A stretch of DNA of 64,000 nt. It comes from Neonectria sp. B-13. Lineage: Eukaryota > Ascomycota > Sordariomycetes > Hypocreales > Nectriaceae. The notes beneath the pieces were generated by a model. The model did no database searches, was not told the origin of the DNA, and was given only the letters and a program-made list of their open reading frames with translations. Every line of letters starts with the position of its first letter. The first letter of the stretch is position 1. Location of the stretch: positions 4,570,309-4,634,308 of the forward strand of contig NOKP01000002.1 of assembly GCA_002682825.1 (NCBI GenBank), written 5' to 3'. A program made the translations under genes and the position numbers. Below, piece by piece: positions 33,191 through 43,646 of the stretch.

Positions 33191-35187
33191 GGTTGCGGCG
33201 GCGGGGAGGGCGAGAGGTGGGAGAGAGAGGGGAGATTGCGGGATGAGGCGGCGACAATTGGAGCGGAGATGTTGGAGGAAGTGAGGATGAGGAAGCGGCG
33301 GCGCAGGTGGTGGTGAAGAGGAAGGCTGAGAGGGAAGGCGGACGGAGGAAAAGAGAGGGCAAAGTCGAGGACGGGCGAGACAGGAAATCTTGAGTGCGTA
33401 GCCGGAGGATGGGAGGTTTTTGGGGGGAGCTTTGGCGGCCCGTGATTGGCTCGGCGCACACGTCCCCAGGGATCGCGATAGGGCCACGGTGCGGTAAATA
33501 CTAGGGACACGCCGCAACTAACGCCGTCTGAACAGTGAACCCGCGGCTTTTTTTGTACTCGGGCTTCTGCTTCGATTCGTTCGCTAATTATTGGAGAAGT
33601 AAATGTGATAACTTCTAGTTCGTTTGGTTTGCTCGGTTACGACGATGACGGTTATGCTGCGCCGCGTCGACTTACTATCTAGGAGCTCCGATGTGCTCAT
33701 TCAGTGGTGGTTGAGGATTTGTGTCCTTTGCGGTCCTGCTCGGTGTTACTCACGCCCACTGCGGGCTCCCTGGTCCGCCGACAAAAACTGGTTACATTTC
33801 TGCTTTCCAACATTTGAAATAACACTGAAAGAAGCCGCCAAACTCAAGAACATGCAACACCAGCCATCAATGCACATTTCTCAGTTATTGTTTGTAACTC
33901 CCGCGAAGTGTTCCCACGAAGCCAACACAAAAGACGCTCGCTCCACCGTCCCTTGTCCCTGGGTTTCCTTTTTCCCCCAACTACCGTCCCAGCCTTCCAG
34001 GGTAGGTAAGCAGCAGATCGTCCCGGAGCACGACCGATCAAACAGTACATTAGTTCGGGACAGAGATTGAGCATTGGTAACCGGCACTCATCACTGGACT
34101 CTGCAGGCCGGCCGCAGAGCCAATAAAGACCGCCTACGCAATCGCATCCTCAGCAAGCGATGAACGACCTTCCGGTCACCAGGGCCGAGGCTGGCTGTTG
34201 AGAGGCCCGGAGCCGTACCCAGGTCCCTTGATCCGAGTGTCGCAACGCAACCGCAACGCCGGCCACCGTCGCGCGCTCAGAACTCGGGAGTCGGGGAGTT
34301 CTCGTTGGGTCGGCATCATCGCGCAAAGGGGTGCGTTGACGGACCGCAGCACAGGTGTGGCCATAGCCGGCTGGAATGCCAGTCCGCTCCGTTTAGCCTC
34401 CATCTTTCCGCCTCTCAAGGCTCGTCTGCCATGTTCTGGCCGTGGACTGCAGCCAGCCATGCCGTCTTCTCCCCTGGCGTCCGACGCCGAGGTCCAAGGT
34501 GTGGATACGAGCCCCCAAAACAGAACATCCGCGCTTCACGGACGAGCTTGGGAGGCCATGAACCGCAGTACGCAGTACGTAGATAATTGGAAACCCTCCC
34601 AACTTGTGGTGTTGGACTCGGATTTTCCCCGAGCGGGAGCTTGCCTGTTGAAAAATTTACCGACTCGCCTTCGCACAACGCCGCTTGCCCGCTCTTACTT
34701 GCGGAGTTGTAGCAGTCTTGAATCCTGCCCCAGCCGCATCGTTGCATGGGTTGTCTCTTACTGAACGAGTAATGATATCAGCTGAAGGGCCGGGAGGAGA
34801 AGCCACCCACACCGCATACCGAACGAACCAACCCGGCTACGGGCAGGTTTAGTTATCCGACAGATTCACTTATCCGCAGGCGTGGCGAGTTTGCGATTTT
34901 GCGATGTGGCTCAACTCTCAAATATGTGGCTTGTGCCCACCACAGCACGTGACTGCACGTTCCACGAGGCTCCAGCATTTGTGCCCACCAGTCCAGCCTG
35001 ACCCAATCGGGAGCTAAGCTCCCCAGACGAAGGCAGCCTCAGTGTACGTACGTTCAACCCACCACATCACCCATCGCGACGCCAATCTTCAACTCTACCC
35101 TCATCTTCGCCGCTCCCGCATGAACGTAATCGCACTCCCATCATAAGATACGCAGACGTTGTGATCCCCCCCTCCAACGACTCTACG
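33191..35187. other. Divergent intergenic region (ADK1 / RPN8)
   Basis: This holds 2 kb between divergent housekeeping genes. The first ~330 bp is the purine-rich (plus strand) leader side of ADK1 and is open in the ADK1 frame without an ATG. A 188-codon plus-strand frame at 34198-34764 and its antisense companions look like composition artefacts. A CGCAGTACGCAGTACGTA element is at 34564-34581. Confidence 0.45.
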
Positions 35188-36336
35188 ATGCCTACCACGA
35201 CCGCAGAAACCCTCTCCCTTGTCACCCGAAACGTCACCGTTGCGCCTCTCGTCCTCCTCTCCGCCGTCGACCATTACAACCGTACCGTCTCCACCAAGAC
35301 AAAGCGACGAGTAGTCGGTGTCGTGCTCGGCCACAACGATGGAAAGAACGTGAGAGTATCCAACAGCTTTGCTGGTGCGTTGCCTGGTACTCTCGAAACA
35401 CCGTCACCTGGTCGGGCGCTTACAAACATAACACAGTTCCCTTCGAGGAAGATGAGAAGGACCCCTCAGTGTGGTTCCTCGACCACAACTACGTCGAGTC
35501 CATGAACGACATGTTCAAGAAGGTCAACGCCCGGGAGAAGTTGATAGGATGGTACCATACCGGACCCAAGCTGCGTGCTTCCGACTTGGAGATCAACGAG
35601 CTCTTCAAGCGATATACTCCCAACCCCCTTCTCGTCATCATCGATGTCCAACCAAAAGAGTCGGGTGTCCCCACCGACGCTTACTTTGCCGTTGAGGAGA
35701 TTAAGGACGTAAGTTGCGGCTTGCCCAGAGACGAGGCCCGACCAGATCGCTAATATAGCCCTGTAGGATGGTACGACTACCTCGCGAACATTCGTACACA
35801 CCCCATCAATCATCGAGGCCGAGGAAGCAGAGGAGATTGGTGTCGAGCACCTCTTAAGAGATATTCGCGATGTGGCTGCGGGAACCCTGTCCACCCGAAT
35901 CACCAACCAGCTCCAGTCACTCCAAGGCCTACACCTGCGCTTGCGAGACATTGGCGCCTACCTTCAAAAAGTCCTCGACGGCCAGCTTCCCGTCAACCAT
36001 GCGATCCTTGGCAACCTGCAGGATGTCTTCAACCTGCTCCCCAACCTGTCAACCCCCGAGGGAGACGGCAAGGCGGACACCGGCGAGCTTTCCAATGCGA
36101 TGAGCATCAAGACCAATGATCAGCTCATGGCTATTTACCTGAGCAGTCTGATACGCGCCATCACGGCGTTCCATGATCTTATTGAGAACAAGATCCAGAA
36201 CCGACAACAGCAAGAGGATAAGGAGGGCAAGAAGGACGAGACCAACGGCAAGGACGACAAGAAGGAAGGCAGTGGCGTGAATGGCGATGCCAAGGAGGGC
36301 GACAAGGATAAGGAGGGCAAGGACAGCAAGAAATAG
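35188..36336 (+). CDS. RPN8: 26S proteasome regulatory subunit Rpn8 (PSMD7)
   Basis: CDS join(35188..35374,35437..35708,35767..36336), 342 residues. Rpn8 pairs with the deubiquitinase Rpn11 in the proteasome lid. The MPN domain (~12-145) shows [52 protein letters not shown] and [11 protein letters not shown]. The JAMM zinc ligands are absent, as in all Rpn8 proteins, so the subunit is structural. The C-terminal helical bundle ([52 protein letters not shown]) joins the lid bundle. A ~45-residue Lys/Asp/Glu/Gly tail follows, longer than in yeast but usual for filamentous fungi. The two introns are 62 and 58 bp. Confidence 0.96.
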
Positions 36337-36552
36337 TTTTGAAGCACCGAGCAGAGGAACGTAGACTTGGTCACGGAAGTTCTCGGCGTCTGGAAGATGC
36401 AAATCAGGGCGGCATTCTTGCCGGGAGGGGGAGGGCAAAAGCCTTTGTACATTGAGCATATCATGTCGGATTACTAGATGAGGTCGCGGGGATAATACAT
36501 GCCAGCCACCGCCTTGACGTCCATCTCATAACACTTCGCACGCGGTGCTATG

Positions 36553-37203
36553 TCACATCTCGGCAACAATGCCCGCCATCTCATCCCTAGAGATACTCCG
36601 ATCCTCAACGTACCCGCCAAGCATGCGTGGCCACTTCGCAAAGAGCAAACACGCGAGGATGTGCTTGCAGCAGGGCACATCGCCAGATGACGCGCCCTGG
36701 CCGTCTCGACTCATCCCTCCAAAGGACCACTCCATCCCTGGCTCCGGAGGCTGCGGGGCCGCCTCGTCGGTGGGTCCGGGGTTATTCGGGAAGGCATCAA
36801 ATGTGAAGCTGGCGCAGGAGCAGTTCCACGTATCCAGGTGGACGATATAGCGCTGCGTCGAGGGCGCGGGCTCGCGGGTCCGGCGCGTCGTCAGCGTTGT
36901 GGCGAGCGAGCGCACGAGGAAGATGCCACGGTTCACGCCGGCGTCTTTGCCCTGGTCCTCGCCCTGCCGTAGCCTGGTGACGAGCTTGCGGTCGAGGAGG
37001 TCGAGCGCCGGGAGGAGGAGGCTTGGAAAGAGCACGTGCAGCGTTAGCAGCAGCGGGCGTTCGGCGCGGGCGATGGCTTGGAGGGGCGCCGACGAGGGCG
37101 GGGTTGGCGACGACGATGATGCGGCGTCGGCGGTGGGGGCGATGTCGGAGACGGAGTTGATGAGGGCCGTCAGCAGTTTGCGATGGGAGGGGAGGCTCGC
37201 CAT
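36553..37203 (-). CDS. SWIM-type zinc finger protein, Shu2/Sws1-like
   Basis: This is a single exon of 216 residues from the ATG at 37203 (MASLPSHRKLL); the frame is open upstream, but that extension looks like leader. The C-terminal half holds a SWIM zinc-binding pattern C-x-C...C-x-H: WNCSCASFTFDAF and, ~40 residues later, PCCKHILACLLFAKW. The N-terminal half is helical (LLTALINSVSD, RPLLLTLHVLFPSLLLPALDLLDRKLVTRL). Fungal proteins of this size with one SWIM motif near the C terminus include Shu2/Sws1, which promote Rad51-dependent recombination with Rad51 paralogues. That orthology is inferred from size, order and motif; a generic SWIM protein cannot be excluded. Confidence 0.72.
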   Translation of the reverse strand: MASLPSHRKLLTALINSVSDIAPTADAASSSSPTPPSSAPLQAIARAERPLLLTLHVLFPSLLLPALDLLDRKLVTRLRQGEDQGKDAGVNRGIFLVRSLATTLTTRRTREPAPSTQRYIVHLDTWNCSCASFTFDAFPNNPGPTDEAAPQPPEPGMEWSFGGMSRDGQGASSGDVPCCKHILACLLFAKWPRMLGGYVEDRSISRDEMAGIVAEM

Positions 37204-37559
37204 TGCCGGCAGGTTGGGCCCGGTGTCATTGTGTCCTTGGTGGAGTGAAGTAGGAGGGCTTGGTTGCGATGATGCTGAGAATGGGAAATGGTGGTGGGTG
37301 TTTGATGACTTCACGGTCCACCGCAGTCATGACACTGCAAAATCACCATCTTCAGCGAAACATTGAAAATAGAGCTGTGAAATCTATGTGGGATGTTTTG
37401 TTGAAAGATTTTTTAATTTTTAGCCATCTTATTTCGTATTATTTTTTATTATACAGCCCTGGGCGTCTTCATCTATTTTACCAGATCATATTTTACACTC
37501 CCTCTCAAATCGTGAGCTCGCACATCCATGCCTGGTAGCTACACCACGGTATGAGTTGC
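37204..37559. other. Short spacer between SWIM gene and HEM13
   Basis: This is an AT-rich spacer of about 350 bp carrying the SWIM gene promoter and the HEM13 3' end. Nothing else was seen. Confidence 0.45.
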
Positions 37560-38898
37560 TTACACCCACTCCTTGGGATCCCTCAGAACCTCCACTAGAC
37601 GCTGCTCGCGACTCTTGGGCTCGGGCTCGTGCATGTACTTCCAGCTCGCCGTCAGGGGCAGGCTCATGAGGATGCTCTCGACGCGAGACCCGGGAGTGTT
37701 GAGGCCAAAGGCGGTACCACGGTCGTGGACTAGGTTGAACTCGACGTACTTGCCACGGCGGATCTGCTGCCAGTCCTTCTCCTTTTCGGTGAAGGGCATG
37801 TCCTTGCGCTTCTCGATGATGGGGATGTACGAGGGCAGGAACGACTTGAGGCAGTCTTGGATGAAGGCAAAGGTGTTTTCCTGGTCGTGCTCGCTCTCAT
37901 CGAGGTCGTCAAAGAAGATGCCGCCGATGCCGCGGCATTCGCCTCGGTGCTTGTTGTAGAAGTACTCGTCGCACCACTGCTTGAACCGGGGGTAATAGTC
38001 CTTGTTGTGGGAATCGCAGGCGTCCTTGAGCGTCTTGTGGAAGTGGATGGCATCCTCGTCAAACAGGTAGGAAGGGGTCAGGTCGCTGCCACCGCCGAAC
38101 CACCAAGCCTGCGATGTGCCGTCGGGGTTGGCCGTCTCAAAGTATCGGTAGTTGAGGTGGACGGTGGGAGCCATGGGGTTATAAGGGTGCAGCACCATGC
38201 TCAGGCCGGCGGCGAAGAAGTCGAGAGACTCCACGTTGGGATCGAGGGTCTTGTGGTTGGCGTGCATCTTCTCAATGGCGGGCTTGGGCAGGGAGCCGTA
38301 GACGACGCTGATGCCGACACCGGCCTTCTCGAACACGTTGCCCTCCTGGAGGACGCAGGTGATGCCGCCGCCGCCATTGGGGCGCTCCCACTCATCCCTA
38401 CGGAATTTCTTGCCATCGACTTTCTCGAGGCCCTCGACAATTAGTTTCTGCTGCTCCTTGATGAACTTCTCCATGCGGAGGCGCATCGGTGAGTCGTTGC
38501 CGACGCCGGACTCGCGCTTCTTCTGCGCATCGCGGTCGGCGAGAGTGGCCGCATCGAGGGCAATCGTGTCGTTTTCAGCCTGGATGAAAGGTTTCGTGAG
38601 CAATTGGTCTCGAATTTGGCTCAGAGCAGGCGTAGTCTTGGGTGAGGGAGCAAAGCTTGTAGGGTCATACCATCTTGTAGGCCAGAGGGGCAGCGAAGGC
38701 AACAGCGGCTGCAGCAAGCCACAACGGGAGAGAATTGGAGGACGAAGCGCTCTGGGAGGATCGAGAACCGGTCTCAGTCGACGACCAGCGGCTGGAGAGC
38801 TTCAATTGAATCTGAGAGAGGCGTGGGAGGCGTGCAAGGCGAGTGTAGGGAGATGGGAGATGCGCAGCAAGGCGCTGGGCGTGCCGACTGGCAGCCAT
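37560..38898 (-). CDS. HEM13: Coproporphyrinogen III oxidase (oxygen-dependent, heme pathway)
   Basis: CDS complement(join(37560..38579,38671..38898)), 415 residues. It oxidatively decarboxylates coproporphyrinogen III to protoporphyrinogen IX. The catalytic body is complete: [51 protein letters not shown], the family signature [19 protein letters not shown] with [32 protein letters not shown] and the C-terminal PKEWV. The N-terminal exon encodes a basic leader ([27 protein letters not shown]) and a hydrophobic stretch ([18 protein letters not shown]), implying mitochondrial targeting with a membrane segment; yeast Hem13 is cytosolic. The 91-bp intron was placed between AYKM and AENDTIAL by frame; the acceptor is the less certain end. 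Confidence 0.93.
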
Positions 38899-40558
38899 TG
38901 CGACTAAATATCCGGGATGAGGGACTGCCGCGGAGAAAAGAGACACCAGAAAGGCACGGCAAAGGCAGAATTGGAGAAAGTGGTGCTATGCGCGTCGCAT
39001 GAGGCCACTTGCGCAACCAGTTGGGGAGCGGTCAGGGCCGAATTGACTCGGGTGGTGGTCAGAATCGAATGTTCAGCAATTGGCTTTCCTGACGGCGCGG
39101 GACTTGGGACTTGGGATTGGGATCTGGACCCCTGGTGGTGGTGTCCGTGCCTGGGATGTTGTTGGGCGTAGAACGGCAGACGGCGGCGGTTCGGACAAAT
39201 CCAATCGGCTGACGTCGGGACGTGGTACGTACCTTGCTGCACCTCGGGCAATTGCTCACCTTGGATTTTCATTAAGTTCTTTTGGTCGGCGGGGACCATG
39301 TGACACATCCCGTGACTCCGACCTTGATTGAGTACTCCGAAGGTACTAAGGTCGGGGCACGGGCTTACAGATGTTGCGGAGACAGTGCACAGAGAAGCAG
39401 ATAAAACTGTGAGGGGACCCCTCACTCAGTGACGGGCTGGGACAGGGACCCTTTGATGTGCATGAGGTGTTGGCGATCAATGATTGTCTTTTCTTACGCG
39501 CCCGCCCAAGATATGTCAGCAGCGGAACGCTCAAGCTTGTACGCGAGTTCCCAGAGCAAACATGGGATGGCAGAAGGGGGCGAGATGGAAGATGGAGGGA
39601 TGGCGGCATCCGCATCACTCTAAGGTGTGGATGGATGCTTCTAGAGAGCACTTACCTTGCTGCACGTTGCCGCGTACTTCGTACACAAAAGTTTCATATG
39701 GAAGCCAACGGGTGTCACCACCACCGTGTCCGAACGAACCCTGCTTGCGTTTGCCTGCTGACTATTTACTGACGGAATGACTGACTGACGGACTGACTCA
39801 CTTTGGGACTTTATAGGCGTCTACCGTGCTTGAGTGTCCGTCTTTCGAGCTAAGATAGGTACCAGCTGGACGATGGAACAGCAATCGTAAGCTGTAGCGG
39901 AGGCTAGCAGTGTCGAAGTTGGTCCCATCTCTTTGCTCTTCTCGGTCACGACTCACGCCCTGTGACAATACAGTGCGACGCCTGACGTGCTGCGACTTCC
40001 CCGCCATAATCACCTGGCTGGCCTGCAGCTGGCCTCCTAAGGCTCTCCAGCACCTCTTGTGATTCACCAGACTGGGACGCGCCAGTCCCCATGGGGGCTA
40101 GCGGCACAGCCCCGCGCCTGCCATCCCCTGTCACTGCCTCGTCTGCCTGATGCTCTCAGTGCTCATCCACCAGCACCGCAGCGGCCTCTCGCCTCTCAAG
40201 GCCCAGGGCATCCGCCGCCTCCGCCCGTTGCCCGCTGCTCGCTGCCTACTACTCGCCTGTCGCTCACTGTACTGCACTGTAACCAGGCAGGTGCCCGCCT
40301 CGCCGCCCACCGACCGCTCATCTGCGCCGTCGGGTGCCACCTTCTGACTGCTCCGTCCCTTCTTCTACTCCCTGACGCAAACCGATCGCAACCTAATCCG
40401 TTTTCCATCCTTCTCCTCCCATCTCTGCAAACCGTTCCCCTCCAAACTTCCCCAAAACAACAACCGCAACCGCAACCACAGCCGACCTCGACCTCGACCT
40501 CAAGTCTTCGCTTCTCGCCTCGCTCTTATCAGTAATCACACACACTCCCACCGCCACT
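38899..40558. other. Divergent intergenic region (HEM13 / ATG8)
   Basis: This holds 1.66 kb with no supported gene. TACTCCGA/TACTTCGTA elements are at 39330-39349 and 39671-39685. The last ~250 bp are a CA/CT-rich probable ATG8 leader, including the repeated CGACCTCGACCTCGACCT near 40485-40502. ATG8 genes are usually starvation-induced, but I see no confirmed site. Confidence 0.45.
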
Positions 40559-41180
40559 ATGCGCAGCAAGTTCAAGGACGAGCATCCCTTCGAGAAGCGC
40601 AAGGCCGAGGCCGAGCGCATCCGACAGAAGTATGCCGACCGCATTCCTGTGAGTAGTCCCATTACATATCTTTTCACTCGCGATTTCTTTCTTGTTTCTC
40701 TCGTCTGGACTGTGGACGGAGTGCAAGCGATCACCGCCCAGCGGCAAGCACCTTGGCGGGGTGACCGCCTCGCTTCCTTGCTCACGCCGCCAGCCGCCTT
40801 GTCCATCAAGCTCGCTCAAATGGCAAATGAGAACCATGCTGACTGGATTTGAATAGGTCATCTGCGAGAAGGTCGAGAAGAGCGACATCGCTACGATCGA
40901 CAAGAAGAAGTACCTGGTCCCCGCCGACCTGACCGTCGGCCAGTTTGTCTACGTCATCCGCAAGCGAATTAAGCTCTCTCCCGAGAAGGCCATCTTCATC
41001 TTCGTCGATGAAGTCCTACCCCCAACCGCCGCTCTCATGAGCAGCATCTACGAGGAGCACAAGGACGAGGATGGGTATGTTGTGTCCCGTCTCACCGAAC
41101 CACGAACCATGTCGCTAACATGACCTCGCAGCTTTCTCTACATCACCTACTCCGGCGAGAACACCTTCGGTACCGCTTGA
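40559..41180 (+). CDS. ATG8: Ubiquitin-like autophagy protein Atg8
   Basis: CDS join(40559..40648,40857..41074,41132..41180), 118 residues. Atg8 is conjugated to phosphatidylethanolamine and drives autophagosome formation and cargo binding. The protein starts [35 protein letters not shown] and carries [55 protein letters not shown] and the terminal [10 protein letters not shown]. The exposed Gly (residue 116) is followed by only Thr-Ala, the tail that Atg4 removes. Intron 1 is unusually long for this window (208 bp, GTGAGT...AATAG) and intron 2 is 57 bp. The start is fixed by family conservation. Confidence 0.98.
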
Positions 41181-42440
41181 GTCGTGCGTGTTTGATCAGT
41201 CGTTCATTCCGTGTCGCGAATGATGAAGGCGTTTCGGTCGTACTAGGGAGAATTTGTTTGTGTTGGAGGGCACTGGGACTGTTTGATGTTATGGTTATTT
41301 TGAGCCAACGAGGTTTTGGAATGGAATAGAATCTTGCACTACTCTCTGCGATGGACACCCGTTCTTGGCTCTTTTGGGACTGAGATTGGAACTGGAGCTG
41401 GGATTGGACCTGGTTGCGCCTTTGCCTACGTATTTAGGTATTGCTGCTAGGTGGACAAGCCGTGTTGGTTGACGGGAGAAGACTTGGTTCTAGTGATTTT
41501 AGTCTGGTTCTAGAGTTGCACCAATTCAACATGACATTTCCTCAAGGCGGACACAGCTCACCAGTGTTCCACATTGAGATCGGCAGGCAAGCTACTGTCA
41601 AGGCCAGCATCCTCAAATGGGATAATTCGTGAAGATCAGACTCGGATTTATGTTCCAAATGTAACGCCATGCAATAAATCTGCTAATGTACTAGAACCAA
41701 TCTATTCAGCCTGTCGTGGCTTGGCTCTCCTAACTCCATCAGCACGATGTATCCTAAGCCTTGACACTATCTGATGGCTAGACGCCCACTACGGCTGTCA
41801 TGTGTTGTACCTGGACTGGCAACGAGCTTTCAGCCAGCCATTATTTCTCATGAAGCATTGCTCGCGTGGTTGGGTTCAAAACTGGAGGGGAACCCCTGAT
41901 GACACAGTTCATGCGTCGTCTCCTTGGAAGAGAATCTAATCGTCGCGTTGTTTGGACCATGGAGATAGTGGCACCCGGACATGCTATCATAGGACTATGC
42001 GGGCTGCTCGCACTTGGTTGTCTGTGTTTTGTAGAGAAAGGCGGCAGATTGCGAGTTCCATCTGGCAGTTGCACATGGCGAACATGGTGAACATGGTGAA
42101 AAGGGTGAAAATAGTGATCGAAGGTGATGGGTTCGGTGATCCTGTGGGAGATGAGTTGGAGAGCAAGAGATGGTAGGAAGGAAGAGGCCCAGAATATATA
42201 GGAATGGAAGACGCCTCGCAGCAGTGAATGCGAATCTTTTACATCTTTACAGATCCCTCAAGTATCAGTCTACCTGTACTTGCTGTATTATTTGTTGCTC
42301 TGATGCCTACAACGGTTGAATGTTGGCCTGTCTATACTTTGTCTATGTGAATCTACGAATCCTTTGAGGGATGAAGGCTCCACCAACGAGTAGCATGCAA
42401 AGTGCTTTGGGCACATGACACTTTCCTGCCCATATCCTCT
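41181..42440. other. Convergent 3' spacer (ATG8 / methyltransferase)
   Basis: This holds 1.26 kb between convergent genes. A short degenerate repeat of (AACATGGTG)-like units lies at about 42076-42117. No gene is supported. Confidence 0.45.
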
Positions 42441-43646
42441 CTATGACTTCTTGAAAACCATGACAGCGTAACGGAAGCTTCCGTCCGCGTACCCTCGTCT
42501 CATGGCCCGGAATGACTGTAGAAAGGCAATGCCGTCACGGCCTTGAGCAAAGGCGAATGCCCATAGCGAAGGGTTCTGTACTAGTGACCATGTAATGTCC
42601 CTGAATGGTGTAAGCTTGGTGCCTAACATAGGTATGGTAAGATAGTTAGGTAGGTGTTTAGGCCTTACCATGTTTTTCGGACTTCCTGGCTGATGTCTTT
42701 GGGCTCGGAAAAGACCTGGAGACCCGCCTGTGTAGCCAAATCCACATAGCCCTGCTGCGTACAAAGAGGAGGCAGAAGCATGCCATCTATTTCCAGGTAA
42801 GCATATGTATCCGCCTGGTTGGTGATCAGAGAACTTGCCTTCGATAGGTTTGATGTCGTTAACAAAGGTGGTCTCGTCTAGGTCCTCAGCCTTGAACCAG
42901 TCCGCCAGCACCAGTTTCCCTCCCGGCTGCAACACTCGCGTTGCATTCTCAAAGAACAGAGCCTTGTTGGGAAAGTGACTCAGGGCCTCGCTGATCCAGA
43001 CTGTGCCAAAGGTGCCCTCTTGTCCGCTGAAGAAGTCGGCCATCTTCTCCGCGTCCAGCTCGATGAAGCGGACCTTGCCCAGGCCAAGGCGGACGAAGCC
43101 ATCGGCATCTGGGGTTCCGGGGGTGTCTTTAATAGTGGACCTGGCAGCGGTATCACTCTCGGCGGCGGCTTTGGTAAGCCGGTTGGCAATCTCGACCTGC
43201 TTGGAAGAGATGGTGATGCCCGTGACGGTGCATCCGTGCTCGGAGGCGAGATACCGGGACGTTCCACCGACACCGCAACCAACGTCGAGGACGGTGTTGC
43301 CGGCAGGGCACTTTGATATGTCAAGGAGCAACTGGACGAGGTTGACCTGGGCCTCCTCTTTTGTTAGGGTCGCCTGGGACTCCTCGGTTGGCCAGTATCC
43401 ATGATGGATGTGCTCGCCCCTGACGGCCCAGAAAAGCAGTCAAGTCAGCAGGGCACACTACAGATTACACGAGCCAACGCACCACAGACTCAAGTAGTAG
43501 TCACTTGCAAGATCATAATGAAGCTTGATTCTATCCTTGAGAGCCTGCATAGTCGAGTGGGCCATGCCTAGTGGAGTGTCATATTGCTGGGCCAGGTCGG
43601 TGGTGGCCTGGTTGGGCAATGCCGCTGATGGTGCGGCGATCGTCAT
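42441..43646 (-). CDS. Class I SAM-dependent methyltransferase (Erg6/tocopherol-methyltransferase-like)
   Basis: CDS complement(join(42441..42600,42669..42786,42839..43419,43483..43646)), 340 residues. SAM-binding motif I is VLDVGCGVGGTSRYLASEHG; VTGITISSKQVEIANRL and FIELDAEKMADFF are the next elements, and ALFFENATRVLQPGGKLVLADWF is motif III. The N-terminal IKLHYDLASDYYLSLWGEHIHHGYW is typical of small-molecule methyltransferases related to sterol C24- and gamma-tocopherol methyltransferases. The C-terminal part (AFAFAQGRDGIAFLQSFRAMRRGYADGSFRYAVMVFKK) supports this subgroup. The natural substrate cannot be predicted. The second intron has a GC donor (GAAG|GCAAGT...AAATAG); the other two introns are GT-AG. 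No biosynthetic backbone gene is adjacent, so a secondary-metabolite cluster is not supported. Confidence 0.88.
42787..42838 (-). other. GC-AG intron in the methyltransferase gene
   Basis: On the coding strand, exon sequence ending GAAG is followed by GCAAGT and the intron ends AAATAG (52 bp). Removing it joins KPIE to DGMLLPPL in frame, whereas reading through puts a Lys-rich unrelated segment in its place. The AG|GCAAGT context matches the usual consensus of rare GC donors. Confidence 0.8.

Noticed and set aside
34198..34764. Possible gene of 188 codons in the ADK1-RPN8 spacer
   Set aside because: There is no domain, no splice structure, overlapping frames of similar length on both strands, and composition unlike neighbouring genes.
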